DNA of 64,000 nt from Onthophagus taurus. Taxonomy: Eukaryota; Arthropoda; Insecta; Coleoptera; Scarabaeidae. Positions 1-11,190 of this stretch are shown in pieces (the stretch's first letter is position 1; the number at the start of each line of letters is the position of its first letter). Location: contig NC_091968.1 of NCBI RefSeq assembly GCF_036711975.1, positions 7,998,001 through 8,062,000 on the forward strand, written 5' to 3'. A program made the position numbers and the translations under genes. Under the pieces are notes generated by a model. It worked only from the letters and a program-made list of their open reading frames with translations, ran no database searches and was not told the origin of the DNA.

Positions 1-1131
1 AATCGTTTTATTAAATCTATAGAAACTCCAGTAATTTCTGCAGATTTTTCGGGGTTCATGAAAAAACGTCTTGACGTATTACCATCATTCATGCTCCCAG
101 ACATTTGTTTTGGTTTATCGACAATAAGACCGAGTTCCTGTTTAAACCTAGCTTGAATTTTCTTTTTAGTATCAGCAACAATGTCTTGATTTTCTTTTCC
201 ACGCGCTTGCCATTTCTTTATAGGTAATTTATAGGAAATGTGTAAAACACATTAAAAAATCGAATCCAAGCGTGCAGTGTTGACAAACCAAAGTCAAAAG
301 AATCTTTTTTAATTTCAGCTGTTTTTGCCTTTTCAATGTCATTAAAATCTTTTGATGTTAATCCGCAAATATAACAACGTTGTGTAGATGTCGTATCTGT
401 AAGTGTATTGCAAATTTTTCCGTCTACCATTGTAAAAACTAGTTGATGAGTTATTTCGACATTCACTTCATCCATATAATATTTGGTCGGTTTTAATTCT
501 TTTATTTGTTGATCTATGTATTCTTTCTCATCAATTCTGTTGTTTCGTGCGCAAATTGAAACCGAATAGGCCTACAAAATCTGGTTGATGAGCATTTGTT
601 ATTTTGCCACAAGATACGCTCATTCATTGTCAAACGTAACGGTACCATTGACGCAATAAAAATGTTGGCATCTGAGGCTTCCGGGTTCGTCCAAAATTTT
701 TGTTTATACTGTGCTTGGGACGATCCGTCAAATCCCCATTTTGAAATTAAACAAAGTTTGTTGTCTATTGATTGCAATAGATCTTGTTGTGCTTCCAAAA
801 TACGATTTATGGTGTGATCCAATAGTCCTTGCAATCTCACCTCTGCCATTGTTTCTGAAACAATTATGTATTCTTCTAATGGATAGCATTCTTTTTTTGC
901 AAGTTGAATTTCTTTGTAAGAAGGAAATCGCAATGGATCTTTCTTGCGTATTTTATTATATTGCTCTTTGGTAAGAGTGGCATCAACGAATAAAGAAAGT
1001 GCTTCGCTTCGTGGAAGTTTTTGAGGAATTACACCTTCTAGGGATTTTCGGTATGCAGACTTGTACCTACATCGTAAAAGGTATAGTATAAAAAAATGAA
1101 AAGAAAATATTTTTGCAAACAACTATTGTTT

Positions 1132-1182
1132 TTAACCCAGATAAAAAAACATCTAATAGATAAGTTTTTATATCTGGGTTAA
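1132..1182. repeat. Short hairpin inside the Transib intron
   Basis: The arms TTAACCCAGATA (1132-1143) and TATCTGGGTTAA (1171-1182) are perfect inverted complements, and pairing continues into the A/T-rich spacer. The hairpin lies wholly inside the intron of the Transib gene, so it may be a tiny MITE or simply intron structure. Confidence 0.6.
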
Positions 1183-1535
1183 TACATCTTAATTAGGTGA
1201 ATAAACAAAACAACTGTACTTGCTGGCTCGCGCTGGAGACGTGGTTGTTATATCTTTCAGTACGCTTGCAGCATCGCTCAATCCAGATGAACGAAGACTC
1301 ATCTGAGCCGCATAAACCAGCTCATCAGAATCATGGGAAGCACGTATTATTTCGGTTTTTTGCCGTTTGGATCTTTCACATACATCCGCAAAAGATTTTG
1401 TTGGTCTTCCTAACTTTTTCTGCCCCGGTTCTTTACAATAAATAGCAAATCCTATGGAAGTATTTAGCCAATTCTCATTTTCCTTCAAAAATCTATCTTC
1501 TTTTCTTTGAGACTTTTGCCATCTACTTTTAAAAT

Positions 1536-3344
1536 ATGAGAAATATAGTCCATGCTCAATATAATAAAAAAATTAAAGTAGCTAAAATAGAATATAATGA
1601 TAGACTTATCAAGGAGTCTCAATGTTCAGGGAAAATAATGTGGCAAATTATTAATCAAAATCGGCCCAACACCCTTAATAAAATTAAAGCCGAATTTGAC
1701 CCTAACGAAGTTAATGATATTTTTCTAAATGTACCCGTTGATATAATTAATAACTTAAATGACTCCCATTTAGAAAATAAATTTACTTATTTTCTTAATA
1801 AAATTGACGCAAAACATTGTAGTTTTTCATTTGGGAAAGCATCTTTTATTGAGGTACGTGACATTATTGATTCTCTTAAGCCAAAGTCAACTAAAGATAT
1901 ATATGGCCTAAGTGTAAAATTAATTAAACAAGTTAAAAATTTAATAATTGAACCTCTTACTAAACTTATTAATTTTGCTATATGTGAAGGAGTATTTCCA
2001 AATGCTTTGAAAACAGGTTTAATAGTTCCCGTCTTTAAAAAGGGAAGTCCTGACCAGTTAGAGAATTTTAGGCCAATCTCACTCTTGCCGGTGTTCTCGA
2101 AGATATTTGAAAGGGTGCTGAGCAGTAGGATTGCTGATTACTTTGAGGGTAATTCCTTGTTTGCTGCCACACAATACGGATTTCGTAAGGGTAAATGCAC
2201 ATCTGAGGCAATAGCTGACTTTGTTGAAAGAACTGTTGAATGCTTTGAACAGGGGCAGTATCTTGTTGGAAGTTTTTGTGATTTGAGTAAAGCTTTCGAC
2301 TGTGTACAACATGACCTTTTGATTGAAAAATTAAATAAATATAATTTTGATAATCTCAGTTTGAAACTAATCAAATCTTATCTTACAGGTAGAACTCAAA
2401 CTGTTAAATGTGGAAATAGCTTTTCAGAAAAGAAATTAATAACCGTGGGTGTCCCACAAGGGTCAATTCTGGGACCGTTATTATTCTTAATTTATATCAA
2501 TGATCTTGCTCAAAATATAAGTCAGTCGGATGTAATAATGTACGCCGATGACACAACCATAAAAAACTTTGGAAATAACCATGAAATGACACAGTCGAAG
2601 GCGCATACTGCACTAAATAATGCCGAAATGTGGTTTACGTCGAACAAACTGAAACTAAATACTGAAAAGACAACAGTTACTGCTTTTTCAATGCGGTCTA
2701 CCTTGAATTCTGATTGTGTTAAATTTCTAGGCGTTTATCTGGATCCTAAATTAACTTGGGACAAACATATCCAATATGTATTTAATAAACTATCTAGTAG
2801 TATATATCTGCTTCGTCTCTTAAGCAATAATGTGTCAAAACAAGTATTAAAATGTGCATATTTTTCGCTGTGTCAAAGTATAATGACATATGCACTCCTG
2901 GTTTGGGGGGTGCCTCAAGCTGCGATAGAATATTTCGACTTCAGAGAAGAGCAATAAGAATTTTAGACAACTTAAAATACAGAGATGATTGTCGTAACTC
3001 TTTCATAAAGCAAAAAATTTTAACCTTCCCGGGATTGTACATCCTGGAATGTGTGATCTATGTCTGGCAAAACCTTCACAAGTGTGTTACTCACGATAGT
3101 GTGCACGGATATGAAACTAGGAATGGAGCACACTTGATACCTAATTTCTGCAGGCTTACCAGAAGTCAACGCCATTTTAATTTTGTGGCAATAAAATTCC
3201 TGCAGAAGTTACAAGGCTATCACATAGGCTTTTTAAACTAAAAATGAAATCTTTTCTTATTCAGAGGGCTTATTATTCGTGCCTCGAGTATTTGGATGAT
3301 GTTGTAAATGTGGGTGATTTTGAACCTGTTATTAAAATTAATTA
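1536..3344 (+). pseudogene. LINE ORF2 reverse transcriptase, frameshifted
   Basis: The open part (to 2957) holds the reverse transcriptase domain: the fingers motif NFRPISLLPVFSKIFERV, the palm motif SKAFDCVQHD, GVPQGSILGPLLF, and the catalytic YADD box near 2540. A frameshift in the G-run near 2909 moves the frame to GGASSCDRIFRLQRRAIRIL, and a second near 3189 moves it to the C-terminal end, which stops near 3344. Motif order matches jockey/CR1-group LINEs. The protein is inactive as it stands. Confidence 0.85.
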
Positions 3345-3506
3345 ACGATCAGTTGTTATGCTGTGTTTGTTACGCCGTAGATTGTTTGTTTTATTTCAAG
3401 TAGTTTTTAACATGTATTGTTTAATATGAATTATGACAAGTGTGACATATTATAATGTATTGTATACTGAAATATCGAGCATGAATAAAAATTATTATTA
3501 TTATTA
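1536..3506 (+). mobile_element. 5'-truncated jockey-like LINE
   Basis: This non-LTR retrotransposon lacks an endonuclease domain and ends in a short poly(ATT) tail (3491-3508) after an AATAAA-like sequence. The direct repeat TTAAAAT flanks it at 1529-1535 and 3507-3513, as expected for target-primed insertion with 5' truncation. It sits in the N-terminal part of the Transib transposase frame. Confidence 0.8.
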
Positions 3507-3713
3507 TTAAAATCCGATGCAAAATGAGAAAGTGTCTTTTTCATTTCTGGAGCAATATCCATATCCATAGGATAATTCGTGAAGTTTTTAATGTACTGTT
3601 TCAGTGAGTTCAGTTGTTCATCGAAATTTTTCTCATGAAAACTCCTCATTTCGTAAACGAGAGTACGTCGTAGGACAGAGATAAATAAACCGGATGCTAA
3701 ATAATTAAACAAA

Positions 3714-4190
3714 ATCGTTTTATAGTATACTGTCTTTTAAGATGAGTATTTTGGAACACATTAATTTATTCCCATGTTCATTTTTAAATTGAATCCTTTT
3801 AAACAATAAATTTAAAACATAGCGATAAGTATATTTTGAATTTAGTATCTAACATGGCATTATTAATTATAGCGTTGCATGTTGTTCCGTGTTCCGTAAG
3901 AAAAGAAAGTCCGTAGATATTTGTTTATATAAAATGGCGCAAATATGCGCAAACTTTTTTGATTGATTATGAAACTACATTAGTCACTTTATGTTATAGA
4001 GGAAAAATTTTGACCCGATATCATCCCGAAGGTTATCAAAGTCAACCTTAACATTTTCTTATACGTCAGTACTTATAAAATTAAAATTATAGTAAAAAGG
4101 TAAACAACTAACCTTTAGGTTGATTTTCCATCGCAAAATAAATAATAATAATAAATCGCCACACAAAGAAATTATATAAAAATATTTTGA
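3714..4190. other. A/T-rich interval without a recognised gene
   Basis: I see no coding motif or paired repeat here apart from a short AAT run near 4139-4153. It is probably the non-coding end of the Transib element on one side and of the hAT relic on the other. Confidence 0.5.
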
Positions 4191-5094
4191 AACCTCTATA
4201 TAATTTTTACTGATTTGTAATAAGTCAAACTTTCTACTGTTATATCCGGAGCACCAGCGATTCCTTTGATATTTTTATTGTTGAGTAGGGTAGTTAGGTT
4301 ATGTACCTGCATGTTGTCATAGAAAATTGGCCATAAATATGAATTATATTTTTCGACTTTTTTCCAACTTTTCATTGCTTTGGCCCCACTGTGCAGCGAC
4401 ATGATCAACTTTTGCTAACAATATTTTTACTTTTTCGCAAATTTGATTATATGTGGTAGATAATATTTTCGAAGATAACAATTTTCTAGTTGGTGGTTTG
4501 TATAGTGGCTGTAACTTTTTAGAATTTTCCAAAAACCCAGGATTTTCTACAATTCATAAAGGCTGGTAATCAATTACTATCATTTTAATTAAACTTTGAT
4601 CTATTTGATCATTTTCAATTTCCGTTTCAGTTTCATTTGTCGACTTCGTTTTTTGCAATTAATGGAGTCTATTGTAGATGTGGATTTACTGCTTTGTTCT
4701 TGAAGTTGAGACTGCATTAATGTGGATGGTAGTTGCTGATCTTGAGTTGATGTTGACGGCTCATTATTATGTCGATCTCCGAATTGTTGGAATTCATCTT
4801 GTTTATTTAATTTATCTATTTCAAAATACCCAGGGTGTTTGCGCCTTAAATGGTCGCGGATGTTGGATGTGTTACCTCTAAATTTGAATTGAAGGGGTTA
4901 GTGCAAAAAGGGTACAAATAGCTTTTTTGTGTTGTTGAGTTATTTGATCCTAAAGTTACTTCAACTTTTAAAATTCAACAATAAAATATGAGTCTGTATA
5001 AACTGCCAGATGTATGTGAAAATTGTTCATATTTTATTAGAGAAGAAAATTTTGAATCACGATGCATGGCTACATGCTTTTTCAAAGGTTTTCG

Positions 5095-7318
5095 CACTTA
5101 TACCCTTTTTGCGTAAAACAATTTTTCACCACAATAAAAACTTTATTAAGTAAATACAAGAGAAAGTAACAGAGGTAATCGATAAACGTTGGTACATAAA
5201 ATAGTAATATTACTCATAATCAGAATCTAGATAAGATGCAATGTCAGAATCACTGTCATCGTTGGATATGGCAGTTGAGCTGGAAGGCATTTCTATATTT
5301 TTAGTTTTCTTTGGCGCCTCTCGTGATGTTTTCTTTGTTTTCTTCTTCATCTTTTTCAGTGGTTCTTCATGAGCCATGTTTTTATAAAATGGATGGTATA
5401 TTGGAGGAATAAATTCCAGAAGGGTTTGTAGATTTTTCCATTTGTCAAACTTGATTTTATTAGCCTCTGTATGAAGCTGTGTAAATATGGAAAACGATGG
5501 ACGTCCAGGAAAAGCCGATGTGCATATACATTTCCTAAAGGGAAATGACATTTCTAGGGTGTCTTTAAACTCAAAAGAAAACGTTTCTTGTCGTTTGTCG
5601 TATCTGAAGTGGTTTATTTCTCGAAATTTAATAGGATGTCAAGAAGTATCTTTTTTTGGATCACGTATAGCTTTCAGCTGTTCAAAACTGTAGAATTTCT
5701 CTTGTGTCATTTTATGAACAGCGAATTTCGTTGATGACTTTTTAATAACTTCATGCTAGTGATCGGGAATAAATACTTGAGGATTTTTTCTCTTGTTTTT
5801 TTCAATAAGGGCAAAGTCTCTATTGGACTCCATGTACGTGTGCCCTGATTCCAAAAATTTATGGTCGATTTCTTCAATATTAGTAGAGTTAACCAGAAAC
5901 ATTAGCAGCTTGCACAGGTTTTTGTTCTTATTTTGTCCTCCGCAGGAGTCACTAAAAGCGATAACTTTGGTTATGTTTTGGGGCAGTGATTTGAAATATT
6001 CAAGAAGACATGATCCGATCTCCTGGGAACCCCTGGAGGCAACCGTTTCATCCCAAGTGTACATATCTGATTTTCCGGTGACTAAATTGTGTACACCAAA
6101 ATTATATGTCCATAACTGCCGAAGATAAAATGTTTTTGAATTTGTAAGTAAAGGTGTAGGAAGAGTCTGTTGTAAATCGAAACATATTATTACGGTGTCT
6201 GCTGAAAGTTTGTGATTTTCTATATCTATTGCTTTGCAGTTTACTGCTTTTTCTGCTTTTCGTTGATGCACCTCTAATTTTACTTTACTAGTCCGTAAAA
6301 CTGTCTCATCCTGGGAATGTTTAATAAGATTTTGTAAACTGTCACATTTTGTACAAGTGTCGCTGTGTGGTTTATGAAATTTGAGATTAAATTTTGTATT
6401 GAATAAATTTCTGTAATACGACAATTTTACAGGGGGTTTTCGGTTCTCATTGCAAAATTCGGTATATAACGTATACATTTTTACTATATTAAGACCAGGT
6501 GCCAAATATCTGGTGTTTGTATTGTCTTTTCTGGAGTAGTGGCTTTTATATCTGGGAAATTTGTTAATATGTTGAATTGCAAAGGAACGACTAGCTTCAT
6601 CAATCTTATTAATGCTAGAAGCTTTTCCCCTCTGATCAGTTTGACAGATTCCTAAACTGTTAGTTTTCTTACAAACTGATGTAAATCTTCTATTGGATAT
6701 GTCAAACGTTTTGAGAAAAAATGGCTTACAAACTCTTTTGTTTAATAATGTTATTGTTGTACTAAAATTTCTATTTGCTTGGGCACTCACATTTTTTCTT
6801 CTAACTGTTTCTTTTTTAATACAGGAGGAAAGAAAAGCAGTTTGTAAGTCATAACTCGGTAGCTTATAAAAGTTATCAAAAAGTTCTTGTTGTTGTTCCA
6901 TTGAAATATTTTCGTTACACCAATATCTGCATAAATGGTTATATTCTTTTAGCTCCCTCTTAGCATGTATAACTTTCCTGTGGCCTAAATATTCCAAGCC
7001 TTTACGGTTCCATTCACATTCGTTTCTTTGCCTCTTCCGTGTTTTTTAGGTGTAAGGTGTACACTTTCTTCTACAACAGTAAAATCCTTAAGAATAAATT
7101 CTAACCTAAAAACTTATTGGCTTATTTGAACTTACCTTGATGATCATCCATTGTTCTGATTTATGTTGTATATTAAACCATCAAGTAAACATTAGTTACA
7201 CAACGAAATTCACAATGAAAGCAGTAAAAACACTTTCTGAAAACTTTGAAATACACGAAAGATACCTGTCACATTGACGCACCAACCTATTTAATTCAGT
7301 GCAAAAACGGTATAAGTG
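5095..7318 (-). mobile_element. Unclassified DNA element carrying a DUF7869-like gene
   Basis: The ends CACTTATACCCTTTTTGCG (5095-5113) and, on the other strand, the matching 7300-7318 copy form 19-bp inverted repeats with one mismatch. Further copies of the same motif lie at 4899-4917 and 7320-7337, so the true left end could be 4899. I found no clean target duplication. The element sits inside the BED-finger codons of the hAT relic. Confidence 0.5.
5210..7151 (-). pseudogene. Transposon-borne DUF7869-like protein, broken
   Basis: Exon 1 starts at 7151 and ends at a GTAAG donor; a 65-bp intron (7071-7135) leads to the main exon. After a basic KKxRKRQRNECEWNRK segment, reached by a one-base frameshift near 7048, the protein shows a C-x2-C (TCTKCDSL), CFDLQQ, WDETVASRG, FSDSCGGQNKN and a GHTYMESNRDFALIEK block. 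The frame meets TAG at 5756 and then TGA about 60 codons on, but coding continues in the same frame to a basic, acidic-tailed C-terminus at 5210. This is the widespread insect protein family with the SDSCGGQN motif, thought to be transposase-like. Assignment to Sola or another superfamily is a guess. Confidence 0.7.
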
Positions 7319-7617
7319 ACTTTATACCCTTTATGCTCAAACATTTCCGGCATTTTATTTCAGTATCTTTATGCACTTGTTATGCCGGGTTTCTAGTTTC
7401 TACAGAGGATATAACTAAATTAAATTTAAGAATTTGACTTTAAAAGTTAAGCGTATTGAAACTTCATATATTGTGTATGCAAAGCTGTTAAGATATAACA
7501 GTTTCATTAGATTTAACTTTTAAAACTAAATCTTAAAATTTTAAATTTACAGCTAAATTCTGTATAAACCCGGTATACCTAACCTATATTGCGCATTATT
7601 GGATATCCTCAATCCTC

Positions 7618-7712
7618 GCCGAATTCGAATGAATGAATTTATTCGAATAAATCATTCGATAGTTCGAATCATTCATTTACTATTTATTCGATAGTCAGAT
7701 TCATTCGATAGT
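7618..7712. repeat. ATTCGA-rich subterminal repeat
   Basis: Short, partly palindromic copies of ATTCGAATAAAT and ATTCGATAG alternate here. They sit just inside the presumed hAT end (GTGATGGGCA on the minus strand, 7711-7722), the usual place for transposase-binding subterminal repeats. Confidence 0.5.
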
Positions 7713-7960
7713 GCCCATCACTATTCAACATAAAACTTTCCATTGTAAAATGATTGTTGCAAATTCTCATTCGGCTAGAATACGTGTTTTCTACAGATAC
7801 ACCAAGGCACTCATTTCATGATGGCTGTCTAAAATATCAAAGTAACTTTTCATTTAGTACAAAAAATCTATCTAACTTAAATTTATAAATTTACTTATTT
7901 ATATTTAATGGAAAACAAAATAATTTAACCCGAGGGGTAAACCGTTGAACAAAATTAGTA

Positions 7961-8108
7961 CACTAATTCCCAGATTTGTTATTAATTCCTCTAATTCTTC
8001 ACTAATTCCCTTAATTCCTTACTATTTCCCCTAATTTTATTAATTTCCACGCTAATTCCCTACTAATTCCTCTAATTTTACCAATTCCCACTCTAATTAC
8101 CTAGTAAT
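7961..8108. repeat. CTAATTCCC minisatellite, left end
   Basis: Degenerate tandem copies of (A)CTAATTCC(C/T) with 10-20-bp spacing lie just inside the left end of the 8-bp-TSD transposon. A matching array lies inside its right end. Confidence 0.75.
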
Positions 8109-8786
8109 TCACCAAATCTATCAAGTGTACTACGCCACAAAATGGTGTAAAATAAATCAAGCATATCTGTTTGTAGTATACGTATTAAAATAAAAAAAGT
8201 TGGTAAAAAAGCTAGAAAAAATAAACAGTTTATTTTTACATAAAGATACAGGTTATAGTACAGGTTATTGTACATATTTATAATAAAACAAAACATAATT
8301 TTTCTAGTGTATAATATTATTGAACAAAAATAAAAAATTACTGTTTTTTAAACGCTTTATATCTGCCCTTAATGTTAAGTTGGTCTGTCCGTTTTATTTG
8401 AAATGGGCCGCCACCAATTAAATTAATAGGACCGTAAAAAATAAAATCTTTATGAACGGTATCAATGTCTTCTTTTCGGGGCCAAATAAATGTGTCAAGC
8501 TCTGCTTTCAGAAACTTTATTTTATAATGTGCGTTTCCTCTATCTTCAATTATCCGACCTATAAACCACGATTGGTCATAGAAAATCGCGTAATAGTTTT
8601 CTAAGAGTATCTCAAGTCCGGCAGTTTCCGATAAATTTTCTGATCTACACGGTAACATCTCATCTGATAACTCCTCCAATGGATGAGTCACTGCTTGTGC
8701 CACTAGCCTGATCCACGGGTAGCTTCTGTTTAGTCAAGTTCGGCAGGGAATTTTTGAAACGGTTGTGAAGTTAGCCATAGATTTAA

Positions 8787-9525
8787 AAATCGAAAAATGA
8801 CCGATTTTTGCAACTCGAAACGCAAATTAAAATTCATATTTGAGTTTAGCACTCTTAGAATAACCCGTATACAAAAATTTACGGGGGGTGTTTTCATTTA
8901 AGGGAGTAAAAAGTTGTGAACATTGCGTGCGCGCGTATACTGTTCGACCAAAATCGAAAAATGACTAATTTCTGCAACTCGAAACGCAAATTAAAATTCA
9001 TATTTGAGTTTAGCGGTCTTAGAATAACTCGTATACAAAAATTTACGGGGGGGTGTTTTCATTTAAGGGAGTAAAAAAATCCCAAAGTTGTGAACATCGC
9101 GTGCGCGCGCGCGTATACTATTCGACCAAAATCGAAAAATGGGTCTTAGAATAACCCGTATACAAAAATTTACGGGGGGGTGTTTTCATTTAAGGGAGTA
9201 AAAAAATCTCAAAGTTGTGAACATTGCGTGCGCGCGTATTCTGATCCACCAAAATCGAAAAATGACTAATTTCTGCAACTCGAAACGCAAATTAAAATTC
9301 ATATTTGTGTTTAACGGTCTTAGAATAACCCGTATACAAAAATTTACGGGGGGGTGTTTTCATTTAAGGGAGTAAAAAAATCCCAAAGTTGTGAACATTG
9401 CGTGCGCGCGTATTCTGTTCGACCAAAATCGAAAAATGACTAATTTCTGCAACTCGAAACGCAAATTAAAATTCATATTTGAGTTTAGCGATCTTAGAAC
9501 AACCCCTATACAAAAATTTATGGGG
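8787..9525 (+). repeat. Five-copy tandem array of about 165-177 bp
   Basis: Units begin with AAAATCGAAAAATG at about 8787, 8951, 9128, 9251 and 9427. The third has lost about 55 bp. Each contains GTTTTCATTTAAGGGAGTAA and a CG-rich GTGCGCGCG block. The terminal part of the unit recurs inverted at the other end of the element, so the array is an amplified subterminal region. Confidence 0.85.
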
Positions 9526-9529
9526 GGGT

Positions 9530-10020
9530 AATTGTAATTAACGTTTTTAAAACATATGCTTCGTTTTTGATTTTTTCTATTAATTCATCCTTAGAGTTGA
9601 CTTGTGTAAACATAGGGTGTATGTTAGGTGTATGTTCTTTCATGTGGCCCCACACATAAAAATCAAGGGGCGCCAAATCAAGACTCCTTGCAGGCTATGG
9701 AATTAGATCTCCTCTCCCAATCCAACCATTAGGAAACATTTCATTTAATGAATTTTCAACATTTTGGGAATAGTGTGCAAGGCATTCATCTGGAAAGCCA
9801 CATTACATCTGTTTTCTAAAGGTACATGGTCAAGCAGGCCTATTAAATTGTTATGTAAAAATTCATTGTATGCTGCGCTAGTTAAACCATCCGGCAAAAA
9901 ATAAGGACCAATTAAATTATTTCCAATGAGCCCCATCCACAAGTTTACGCAAAATTTTCTTTGATTGTTCATTTCCCTTGTTAGATGCGGATTTTGAATA
10001 CGGTGAAAATGATTTAAGAA
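9530..10020 (-). pseudogene. mariner (DD41D-like) transposase fragment
   Basis: The fragment covers the middle of the catalytic domain. It begins near NPHLTREMNNQRKF and includes VNLWMGLIGNNLIGPYF and HNNLIGLLDHVPLENR. It then decays through several frameshifts past the second Asp region into a C-terminal stretch near 9560. The sequence closely resembles the mariner at 61967-63015. Confidence 0.75.
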
Positions 10021-10089
10021 TACAGTTCATTAATGGATGTCCGAGAATTGTTAAGAAAAACTAGTAACTTCCCAACGGAAAGAGTACAA

Positions 10090-11190
10090 CATATACTATC
10101 AAAACAAATTTTTTACTTCGGTCGATGCATCAAACTTTGATATTATTGCTCTCAGTGAAACTTGGGTCAAGAAGAGCGTCCTAGACTACGAGATCTTTCC
10201 AGACAGGTATGACGTTTTTAGATGTGATCGATCTTTCCATAAGGGTGGAGAGATGTTACTGGCTGTTAATTCCGGAGTTGCTACTTCGAATATCATGATT
10301 GCCTCCTGTCCTATTGAATCAATTGACTTGAAAGCTGTACGGATTGACTTTAAAAAGACGAAATCGGCCTTTAACATTGTTGTCTGCTATTTCCCACCTG
10401 TTACACCTGGAGGAATGTATGTATAGTTACACCTTCGATTACATTGAATCAATGTTGGATATGTCTTTGGATACCATAGTCATGGGTGATTTTAATATTG
10501 AAGTAATAATGACTTTCTGCAATTAAATAATGTAATGAATATCATTGATAGAACTCTTGATTTGATACTTGCTTCCTCAAACTTGAGTTTCAAATTAAAC
10601 AGTGAGACTTTACATTGGTACGAGAAGATAATTACCAATCGGCATTACTACTTACTATTTCGGTAACGGTGCCTACACATTTGATAGCTCGAGATGTTAT
10701 CCTGCATATCCTGCATGGCATTCAATTAACCTAATAAGAATGCTTAGATTAAAAAAACACCACCATAAATTGTATAGAAAAACTCATTGCAGATATCACC
10801 GCACAAGTTTATGTCAAATCTCTGAGGGACATAAGAAAAGAACCAAAAAACGTTTGGCGTTTTGTTAATATAAGCAGAAACAATATAAGATCTCCAGGCT
10901 CTCTTAAGTGTGTCCGATTTGCCAACAGTAGTTAACTTATGTACTGTCTGCATCATTTGGTAACCTACTGGTAACGATCACGCTGTTTATGATACAAATT
11001 CTGTCACCTTTGGTATCTCCGAAGTCAGTTACGACGAAATGGTTGAATCTTTCAAAAAATTCAAGACAAAGGCTACAATTGGCCCAGATGAGATTCCTAC
11101 ATTTTTAGTCAACGATTGCGCCCCTACACTCTCACATCCGTTCTTACATATTTTCAACCTAATAATCAAAAACTCTGAATTTCCAAGCGC
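10090..11190 (+). pseudogene. LINE endonuclease and RT N-terminal relic
   Basis: A decayed apurinic-type endonuclease domain reads FDIIALSETWVKKSVLD, RCDRSFHKGGEMLLAVNSG, VCYFPP and then VMGDFNIE, with stops between. Further on, KFKTKATIGPDEIPTFLVNDC (about 11060-11120) matches the start of a LINE reverse transcriptase. Order and content fit a jockey-like ORF2. There are many frame breaks. Confidence 0.65.

Larger units (their letters stand above)
1..3712 (-). pseudogene. Transib (RAG1-like) transposase, broken and cut by the window edge
   Basis: Transib transposases are DDE enzymes related to the RAG1 core. On the minus strand the frame runs 3712-3514, resumes after a LINE at 1528-1220, crosses a GT-AG intron (1067-1219) and continues to base 1. 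The first catalytic Asp fits the motif KWGFDGSS (about 719-745), the second fits FTMVDGK (about 415-437). A C-x2-C follows near 360-378, and a RAG1-like GN(T/F)xR motif (GNTSRRFF) lies at about 61-84. The catalytic Glu would lie beyond the edge. Single-base frameshifts near 545 and 241 break the frame. Removing the LINE restores the reading ...ASDF-KSRW... in frame, so the LINE came later. The start is uncertain; the Met codon at 3647-3649 is a good choice. Confidence 0.8.
4196..7412 (-). pseudogene. hAT (ZBED-type) transposase N-terminal relic, split by another element
   Basis: The BED zinc finger is in two halves. The C-x2-C half (KCRKCLSI) lies near 7345-7385, and the NTSNIRDHLRRKHP half with its two His lies near 4835-4885. 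About 2.4 kb of foreign element separates them. After the finger comes a Ser/Gln-rich linker and the hAT motif LYKPPTRKLLSSK (about 4475-4515), with an in-frame TGA just before it near 4555. Past about 4400 the frame shifts and the catalytic region is not recognisable. The upstream end of the hAT probably lies at about 7724, where a TAGTGATGGGCA-type terminus meets a THAP gene copy. Confidence 0.6.

Noticed and set aside
5210..5551. 113-codon frame as a separate small acidic/basic protein
   Set aside because: It is in the same frame as the upstream DUF7869-like gene and follows two point stops, so it is that gene's C-terminus.
8787..9525. Tandem array as satellite or CRISPR
   Set aside because: It is bounded by one transposon, shares its subterminal sequence and has only five unequal units.
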